Source: a virus
Direction: 5' to 3' (one strand)
Length of the DNA: 64,000 nucleotides
IMG/VR virus record: IMGVR_UViG_3300005528_000048
Span: 27,614 to 91,613 of that record
The position numbers were made by a program, and so were the translations under genes. The notes below the pieces were generated by a model that worked only from the letters and a program-made list of their open reading frames with translations, was not told where the DNA came from and searched no databases. Of this stretch, positions 59,639 through 64,000 are shown in pieces. Position 1 is the first letter of the stretch, and the number at the start of each line of letters is the position of its first letter.

Positions 59639-60208
59639 ATGAAAAACAAATTTTGGTACCCTGTTCCAGCTTCTCAAACATGGGAGGGTTGGGAAACTTG
59701 GCGCAAAAACATTAAGAAACAATATCCAATTCAGTATTGGATGCGCGAAACTGCGCCTCATTGGTTCTCAATTCATATCAAATGGCCATGTCGAGAACTA
59801 TACTGGAAAGTTTATCGTTTTTTCAAGCCATGTCATAAGGATATTCGCAAGGTTATTCCTCGTCAGTGGAGCGACATCTCTAATTTAATTGTTGAGGTTA
59901 ATTTTGCCATGATTCTTTCGTTTAAGAAAGAGGCTGAATCTTCTTTTGTAGATTGGGATGGCACACCCGAACATCGCAAATTCAAGAACTGGCTTGATTC
60001 TGCTGTTCATTGGATTGAAGAAGGCAGGCCAAATTGTGAAGCGCAGCGAGACGTTTTGTATCCTCCACATCCTCTGCCACCAGAATTAAAAAATAAAACT
60101 TATGATGAACTTTATGGTGAACTTAATAAAGTTGAAGCACTGATTGCTCAAACAGACACTAGCATTCTCAAACAAATGGTTGAATACCGCGATTACTTTT
60201 GGACATGA
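59639..60208 (+). CDS. Tryptophan-rich phage protein, unknown function
   Basis: The 189-residue protein is rich in Trp (FWYPVPASQTWEGWETWRKN, YWMRETAPHWFSIHIKWPC) and has a helical tail (ELYGELNKVEALIAQTDTSIL). No family is recognised. It begins about 8 bases after the UV endonuclease gene, with its own promoter. It overlaps the next gene by 4 bases. Confidence 0.5.
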   Translation: MKNKFWYPVPASQTWEGWETWRKNIKKQYPIQYWMRETAPHWFSIHIKWPCRELYWKVYRFFKPCHKDIRKVIPRQWSDISNLIVEVNFAMILSFKKEAESSFVDWDGTPEHRKFKNWLDSAVHWIEEGRPNCEAQRDVLYPPHPLPPELKNKTYDELYGELNKVEALIAQTDTSILKQMVEYRDYFWT

Positions 60209-60363
60209 AAATCAATAGAGAAAAACTATACGAACTTTATCTACAAGCAATGGATGAAATTCTTGACGAGTGCGATTGGAAAACGCATTTCACTGCACAA
60301 GAATGCGTGTATCTTGTATCGAGAGTTCTAGAACAAAACCCCGAACTAATTAAAAATGACTAA
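60205..60363 (+). CDS. Small protein, unknown function
   Basis: A 52-residue protein (KINREKLYELYLQAMDEIL, DECDWKTHFTAQECVYLVSR) that is too short for a family. It overlaps the upstream gene by 4 bases and ThyX by 8 bases, which supports it as a real gene. Mostly helical. Confidence 0.55.
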   Translation: MKINREKLYELYLQAMDEILDECDWKTHFTAQECVYLVSRVLEQNPELIKND

Positions 60364-61033
60364 TAAAGTTGAACTCATTGGATTCTATGGTAGCGACGAG
60401 ATTCATGCATGTTCTGCTTGGACATCCACTAGCCGCGACATCACGGAAGAAAAGCGCGAACGTATTCCCAAGCTTTTGAAGATGCTTGCAGAACAGGGAC
60501 ATCACACTCCTTTTGAAAAAAGCAGCCTGCATTTTCTTGTGGATTGCGACATTGCTTCTCACATCCACCTACTCAAGCACCGTATTGGCGTTTCGATCAA
60601 TGGAGAAAGTGCTAGGTACAAAGAACTGAAAGAAGATAAGTTTTATATTCCTGATGATTGGGCTGCATTAGATGGTCATAGTGGTGAGGAATGGGACTGT
60701 CCTTGGACAAATTTTTCTGTTGATAGTTGGGCAGAAACACTTCAAAAGTTTACCGAAGAAGGTAATGCATTATACCATCAGTGCCTCAAAGAGCTTGAAC
60801 CCGTTCTTGGTCGCAAACGCGCAAAAGAATCTGCTCGCTTCTTCAAGACTTACAATTCGCAAATTCAAGCTGATGTGATGTTCAATTGGCGCAGCTTCCA
60901 TCATTTCTTAGAGCTTCGCAACAAACCAGAGGCGCAGAAAGAAATTCGCGATATTGCAGAATATATGCTTCTTCTTGTAAAATATATTGAAGGCAACCCC
61001 TTCAAATACGCACTTGACGCTTTTGGATATTAG
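60356..61033 (+). CDS. thyX: Flavin-dependent thymidylate synthase
   Basis: The 225-residue protein has the ThyX motif: HLLKHRIGVSINGESARY is the R/K-H-R-x2-S-x-N-x2-S-x-R-Y signature. ARFFKTYNSQIQADVMFNWR and SFHHFLELRNKPEAQKEIR follow, the second FAD and dUMP-binding region. It makes dTMP from dUMP using FADH2 and methylene-tetrahydrofolate. Together with Dut and the dNMP kinase it completes a dTTP supply. Confidence 0.95.
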   Translation: MTNKVELIGFYGSDEIHACSAWTSTSRDITEEKRERIPKLLKMLAEQGHHTPFEKSSLHFLVDCDIASHIHLLKHRIGVSINGESARYKELKEDKFYIPDDWAALDGHSGEEWDCPWTNFSVDSWAETLQKFTEEGNALYHQCLKELEPVLGRKRAKESARFFKTYNSQIQADVMFNWRSFHHFLELRNKPEAQKEIRDIAEYMLLLVKYIEGNPFKYALDAFGY

Positions 61034-61041
61034 TCTATATT
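61014..61041 (+). promoter_or_regulatory. Leaderless sigma70-type promoter for the phosphatase gene
   Basis: TTGACG (61014-61019), a 16-base spacer and TATATT (61036-61041), then five bases to the ATG at 61047. The site begins in the last codons of thyX. Confidence 0.75.
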
Positions 61042-61046
61042 GCAGC

Positions 61047-61481
61047 ATGAATACAATCAACCACTACACAGACTTTGCCAATGCTGAAAAATATGCTAAA
61101 AATTATGACGCAGTAGTTTCTCTTGGTCATTTTCTTCCTGAAAGATTTCGTGAAGGGAAAAAATATCTGTTTTTAGATTTTGAAGACGAAACCTTTGCCT
61201 CTATTAATATAGACCCAACTAATGCAAAATATGCTCCCCAAGAATCCCATATACAAAAGTTTTTGGATTTCATTCGCGATTTGTATCCTATTGACAAGTT
61301 GTTGGTTCATTGTTTTGCTGGATACAGCCGCAGCCCAGCAGCAGTCGCAATCGCAAAATGCGAGCGTGATAGAAAAAGCCTTGACATCGCTCTACAAGAG
61401 TTGTATGATGCAAGGATTCCAGACAAATTGAAGCCACATCCAAACGATGTAATACTTCATCAATACACAATGATTCGATGA
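61047..61481 (+). CDS. Dual-specificity/tyrosine phosphatase-like protein
   Basis: From the ATG at 61047 the product is 144 residues. LLVHCFAGYSRSPAAVAIA at 86-102 gives the P-loop H-C-x5-R-S (Cys89, Arg95). SLGHFLPERFRE sits upstream, and PHPNDVI resembles the recognition end of DSP-fold enzymes. A target protein, RNA or nucleotide cannot be named. The start is set by a promoter box ending five bases upstream. Confidence 0.82.
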   Translation: MNTINHYTDFANAEKYAKNYDAVVSLGHFLPERFREGKKYLFLDFEDETFASINIDPTNAKYAPQESHIQKFLDFIRDLYPIDKLLVHCFAGYSRSPAAVAIAKCERDRKSLDIALQELYDARIPDKLKPHPNDVILHQYTMIR

Positions 61482-61969
61482 AACTACTAGGATTTACAAA
61501 CGGCAAACAAATTGTAGCGTCAATTGCACGTCATGACTACAATAGTCTTGGCGAGGGAACTGAATACATTATGGCTGATGGTGGCCAACCGAACATTGGA
61601 GACTCAGCAGGTTACAATAGGAAACATGGCAAACGAGTTTGGTTCGAGGTTCCTCAAACTTTTGCCGAACTCTACAATGATTGGAACCAGTCACTTAATA
61701 AACCAAGAAAATATGGAACTTGGAACTATAATGAAGTAAAAATCCTAACGCCAGAAGAGGTTCCCAATACTGAAAGTTTTGAGTGGCAAGCTGAAAACGC
61801 TATTTGGGGAACGTGTGGAATTAATGGCGATCAACCAACTTCTTATATTATGCTGAAAGACTGTTCGCCTGAACATTTAATAAACATTAAAGAACTATGC
61901 GAAAAGCGCAAAAACAATTCATTACTAAAAATAGTCAATTTTTGGGTCAGCCAAAAGTGTAAAGAATAG
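61478..61969 (+). CDS. Unknown protein downstream of the phosphatase
   Basis: The 163-residue protein (KLLGFTNGKQIVASIARHDYN, TYNLIMADGGQPNIGD-like start, WFEVPQTFAELYNDWNQS) has an alpha-beta pattern. It overlaps the phosphatase by 4 bases. I recognise no motif. It ends one base before the small membrane protein. Confidence 0.5.
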   Translation: MKLLGFTNGKQIVASIARHDYNSLGEGTEYIMADGGQPNIGDSAGYNRKHGKRVWFEVPQTFAELYNDWNQSLNKPRKYGTWNYNEVKILTPEEVPNTESFEWQAENAIWGTCGINGDQPTSYIMLKDCSPEHLINIKELCEKRKNNSLLKIVNFWVSQKCKE

Positions 61970-61970
61970 T

Positions 61971-62150
61971 ATGATTAATTGGATTATCACTCATCAACTT
62001 GACATCTTTCATGCAGTTACAGCCACGATTGCGGCCTTTGCTGCAATTGCAGCTTTGACTCCAACTCCGAAAGACGACACTTGGGCAGGCAAGCTCTACA
62101 AGATTGTGGATTGGCTCGCTCTCAATGTTGGCAAAGCCAAGGATAAATAA
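61971..62150 (+). CDS. Small membrane protein, possible holin
   Basis: A 59-residue protein has one predicted membrane helix (FHAVTATIAAFAAIAAL, residues about 13-29), then a polar TPTPKDDTWAGKLYKIVDWL and LALNVGKAKDK tail. Single-helix proteins with a TPTPKDD turn and this tail are widespread in phages, and some are annotated as holins. It starts one base after the preceding stop. A strong terminator follows. Confidence 0.6.
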   Translation: MINWIITHQLDIFHAVTATIAAFAAIAALTPTPKDDTWAGKLYKIVDWLALNVGKAKDK

Positions 62151-62183
62151 TACCCCTCTTATAGACTTCGGTTTATAGGACGC

Positions 62184-62220
62184 AGAGCGGCTCTATTTTG
62201 AGCCGCTCTTGCATTTTTTG
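62184..62220 (+). terminator. Rho-independent terminator after the small membrane protein
   Basis: A 10-bp stem (62184-62193 with 62200-62209), a TATTTT loop and a tail TGCATTTTTTG. It ends the plus-strand block. Its right arm is also the coding sequence for the last residues of the convergent metallopeptidase gene, whose stop codon lies in the hairpin loop. Confidence 0.87.
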
Positions 62221-62894
62221 TCATAGCGCTGAAAAAGCTCAAAATACTCTTCTGATAAGTTTTCAAACTTACTAAGGATTTTTTGCGGGAAATTCCTATA
62301 GAAACATTTGTTTTTAATCTCTATAGTTTCAGAAATCCACTTGCGCGATTGCGCCATATACAAGTAGGAAAACATGTAAGCATTAGCAGACTGAGCATAA
62401 GTTTCGGGCGAAATAATGTGCGACCATCTCTTTTTTATTTTTTTGATGGACCGTCTCTCGCAGTCAGACTCAAGAGCAATCACATGTTTTGCTGTTTCTG
62501 TGGGATTTTTAATGTTTTTAATCTTGAGCAACCAATCAAAAAAACTATTAAAATTGCGCGAAACTTTCTGATTGTGCCATATAGACTGACGGTTTAGCCA
62601 CTGATCAAAGTGGGAATCTTCGTGAACAAGAGTGGCAATGACCCATTTTAAAGGTTTATTCACTGCAATGGCTAGTTCCTTGGGAGAATCAGAGAAGAAA
62701 CCGCCGCAACTCCCGCCTCCAGAATAAACAACAGAACCGCTGGAAACTCTAAACTTGACTCCATGTTTTGCGCATTTTTCGTTGATTTCGTAAAAATAGT
62801 CCTGCACATCTTTGGGAAAAGAGTTTAAGATGGCGCGAGCTTTCTTGTCTATTTTCACAGAAATATTTACACCTTGGAACCGTACTTCTTGCAT
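62193..62894 (-). CDS. Zinc metallopeptidase-like protein (HExxH)
   Basis: From the ATG at 62894 the product is 233 residues. KWVIATLVHEDSHFDQWLNRQ gives HEDSH (HExxH zinc motif), and HVIALESDCERRSIKKIKK places a Glu downstream in the style of gluzincins. The first 100 residues contain a glycine-rich SSGSVVYSGGGSCGGF. Role unknown; peptidoglycan or capsid processing is possible. The start codon overlaps that of the divergent oxygenase gene. Confidence 0.62.
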   Translation of the reverse strand: MQEVRFQGVNISVKIDKKARAILNSFPKDVQDYFYEINEKCAKHGVKFRVSSGSVVYSGGGSCGGFFSDSPKELAIAVNKPLKWVIATLVHEDSHFDQWLNRQSIWHNQKVSRNFNSFFDWLLKIKNIKNPTETAKHVIALESDCERRSIKKIKKRWSHIISPETYAQSANAYMFSYLYMAQSRKWISETIEIKNKCFYRNFPQKILSKFENLSEEYFELFQRYDKKCKSGSK

Positions 62895-63705
62895 GAAAAA
62901 GACCAGTTTTGACGATTCTTGGAAATTTTGGATTTGGGACAACGTAAAGAGAGGTTCCTCCAAGAGAGAATTGGCACAAATTTTGCTTGACAAAGGCTTT
63001 GATGAAAGCCTAATCATTCAAGAATTTTCCATGCCAGACATCTTAAAAAAGGTTGAAGGCATTTCTCCACCCGTTAAAATTGAAGATTTGACTGCTAAAT
63101 TTGGCGCAGAAAAAATCTCTGATAAATTAAACATCTTTAAAATCAAGAACGCTTTGACACAGGACCAGTGTTCTCGCGCCATTGAAATCATCAAGAATCG
63201 TTGCCAAAAATCTTCTGTGATTGACTACGATAACGGCGGCAGCAAGATTTCCGACTTTCGCACAAGCTCCACTGCTCATTTGTTCCGCAATTCTGACCCC
63301 ACAATTGCTGAGATTGAAGATGCTATTTTAAACATTGTTGGCATTCCAGAGCAATACAGCGAGCAAGTTCAAGGCCAATACTACAAAGTTGGCGAGCAAT
63401 TTAAGCCTCATTTTGATTCTTTCTTTCCTCTTAGTGATGACCAAAAAAAACAGCTAGAGCGACACGGCAACCGCACTTGGACAGCAATGGTTTACTTGAA
63501 TGACACTCCCAAAGGAGGTCACACTAGATTCACAGAAATAGACTTGGAAACAAAACCCGAAACTGGCACAATGATTCTTTGGCAAAACACTAGAGAAGGT
63601 TCAAACATTCCTGAATCAAAGCATTGGGGAATGCCAGTTGAAGAAGGAGAAAAATTCATTCTGACAAAATGGTTTCGCGAAAAACCTTACCAAAATCTTT
63701 CTTGA
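62893..63705 (+). CDS. Prolyl 4-hydroxylase-like 2-oxoglutarate/Fe(II) oxygenase
   Basis: From the ATG at 62893 the product is 270 residues. The C-terminal half is P4Hc: YYKVGEQFKPHFDSFFPLS (H-x-D), TAMVYLNDTPKGGHTRFTEI, MILWQNTREG, and HWGMPVEEGEKFILTKWFRE (distal His and Lys/Arg for 2-oxoglutarate). The first 75 residues have no clear domain. Target: perhaps a virion protein. The first codon shares two bases with the start codon of the opposite gene. Confidence 0.83.
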   Translation: MKKTSFDDSWKFWIWDNVKRGSSKRELAQILLDKGFDESLIIQEFSMPDILKKVEGISPPVKIEDLTAKFGAEKISDKLNIFKIKNALTQDQCSRAIEIIKNRCQKSSVIDYDNGGSKISDFRTSSTAHLFRNSDPTIAEIEDAILNIVGIPEQYSEQVQGQYYKVGEQFKPHFDSFFPLSDDQKKQLERHGNRTWTAMVYLNDTPKGGHTRFTEIDLETKPETGTMILWQNTREGSNIPESKHWGMPVEEGEKFILTKWFREKPYQNLS

Positions 63706-63729
63706 CAACTAAACCTTTGGGGTTATAGT
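63702..63729 (+). promoter_or_regulatory. Sigma70-type promoter before the gene at 63739
   Basis: TTGACA (63702-63707), 16 bases, TATAGT (63724-63729), then nine bases to the ATG at 63739, leaving a leader of only two or three bases. Confidence 0.7.
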
Positions 63730-63738
63730 GTTGCTCAC

Positions 63739-63825
63739 ATGACACTATTTTTTATTTTTGTATTAGCAATGATTGCTGCGTTTTCGAGTGACACGGAACT
63801 ATTTGAGAGCTTTTTTAAACGATGA
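63739..63825 (+). CDS. Tiny membrane-like protein
   Basis: A 28-residue product (LFFIFVLAMIAAF is a short hydrophobic helix, then a charged end) directly after a strong promoter. It is too short for a family. The promoter position and the start of the next gene two bases after its stop support it. Confidence 0.5.
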   Translation: MTLFFIFVLAMIAAFSSDTELFESFFKR

Positions 63826-63827
63826 TT

Positions 63828-64000
63828 ATGAACGAAGAAATGTTAAATGACCAAATTGCGCAACTGCAAACTGACTTGCTAATCATGCGCAAAAAGAAAG
63901 AATACTATGAAGCGTTTTATAGTCCATGCTTGCGCATTTATTATGGTCGCATTGCAATGAGCAATGAAGCCGTTGTTGCAGGCATTGAAGAGATTGAAAA
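63828..64000 (+). CDS. Helical protein, unknown (cut by window end)
   Basis: Reads from an ATG at 63828 to the end of the window (about 57 residues so far: NDQIAQLQTDLLIMRKKKEY, YGRIAMSNEAVVAGIEEI). Coiled-coil-like heptads are visible. The C-terminus is not in the window. Function unknown. Confidence 0.5.
   Translation, partial: MNEEMLNDQIAQLQTDLLIMRKKKEYYEAFYSPCLRIYYGRIAMSNEAVVAGIEEIE

Noticed and set aside
5550-61971. AGTGTAA motif upstream of several genes as a regulatory element
   Set aside because: Most instances are the ends of coding regions (for example Leu-Val-stop or Cys-Lys codons), and the same string occurs inside genes. It can be explained by AT-rich coding sequence.
1-64000. 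tRNA genes, rRNA genes or insertion sequences
   Set aside because: No cloverleaf-like segment with a usable T-loop and no transposase were found while reading the gene-free gaps, which are all short.

Overview
The window is AT-rich (about one third G+C by eye), almost gapless phage DNA. It fits a large-genome tailed phage (Caudoviricetes) of a bacterium. Many genes overlap by 1 to 50 bases and run in long same-strand blocks. I see no rRNA, tRNA, insertion sequence or CRISPR array. The longest stretch without a gene is about 240 bases (31945-32184), so no empty stretch exceeds 300 bases. The tail-tip genes resemble lambda L, K, I and J and there is a tape-measure end, which points to a long non-contractile (siphovirus-like) tail. 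The host cannot be named. Promoters of TTGACA/TAnnnT type suggest a host with an ordinary housekeeping sigma factor.

Layout. (1) 1-7112, plus strand: end of the tape-measure gene, minor tail proteins and a fibre with 9-residue repeats. (2) 7113-31944, minus strand: SET-domain protein, fibre, pseudokinase-like protein, ClpC-like unfoldase, a replication and recombination block (DNA polymerase III alpha in two pieces, proofreading exonuclease, a LAGLIDADG homing endonuclease on the opposite strand, RecB-like nuclease, primase, DnaB helicase, RecA), a sugar-modification block (FkbM methyltransferase, GDP-mannose dehydratase, glycosyltransferases, a SemiSWEET-like membrane protein) and ribonucleotide reductase NrdA/NrdB. 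(3) 32185-42915, plus strand: dUTPase, dNMP kinase, a sigma-like factor, SSB, glycosyltransferases, a small Hsp20, an oxygenase, a sulfotransferase, and a glycosyltransferase split around a cupin gene. (4) 42916-53839, minus strand: a second sulfotransferase, a GT8-like enzyme, a giant fibre with a polyproline hinge, and the J-I-K-L tail tip. (5) 53838-62150, plus strand: acetyltransferase, nuclease, third sulfotransferase, small proteins, an ECF-type sigma factor, a tiny kinase, UV endonuclease, ThyX, a dual-specificity phosphatase and a possible holin. (6) 62193-64000: a metallopeptidase-like gene and a prolyl-hydroxylase-like gene in divergent orientation, then two small genes.

How it works together. 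The phage carries most of a replication fork, a dNTP supply set (NrdAB, ThyX, Dut, dNMP kinase), repair (RecA, UvsE), two sigma-like factors that could time transcription, and an unusually large glycan and sulfate toolkit that probably decorates the virion or the infected cell.

Most striking observations: DnaE divided at the PHP/polymerase boundary; a glycosyltransferase domain divided by a cupin gene; a recurrent promoter design (TTGACA, 16 or 17 bases, TAnnnT, 5 bases, ATG) that predicts leaderless mRNAs; two divergent gene pairs whose start codons share one CATG; an inverted repeat whose arms are T4-late-like TATAAATA boxes between the nrd and dut operons; three sulfotransferases; a SemiSWEET; and a ClpC-like unfoldase that keeps a putative ClpP-docking loop.
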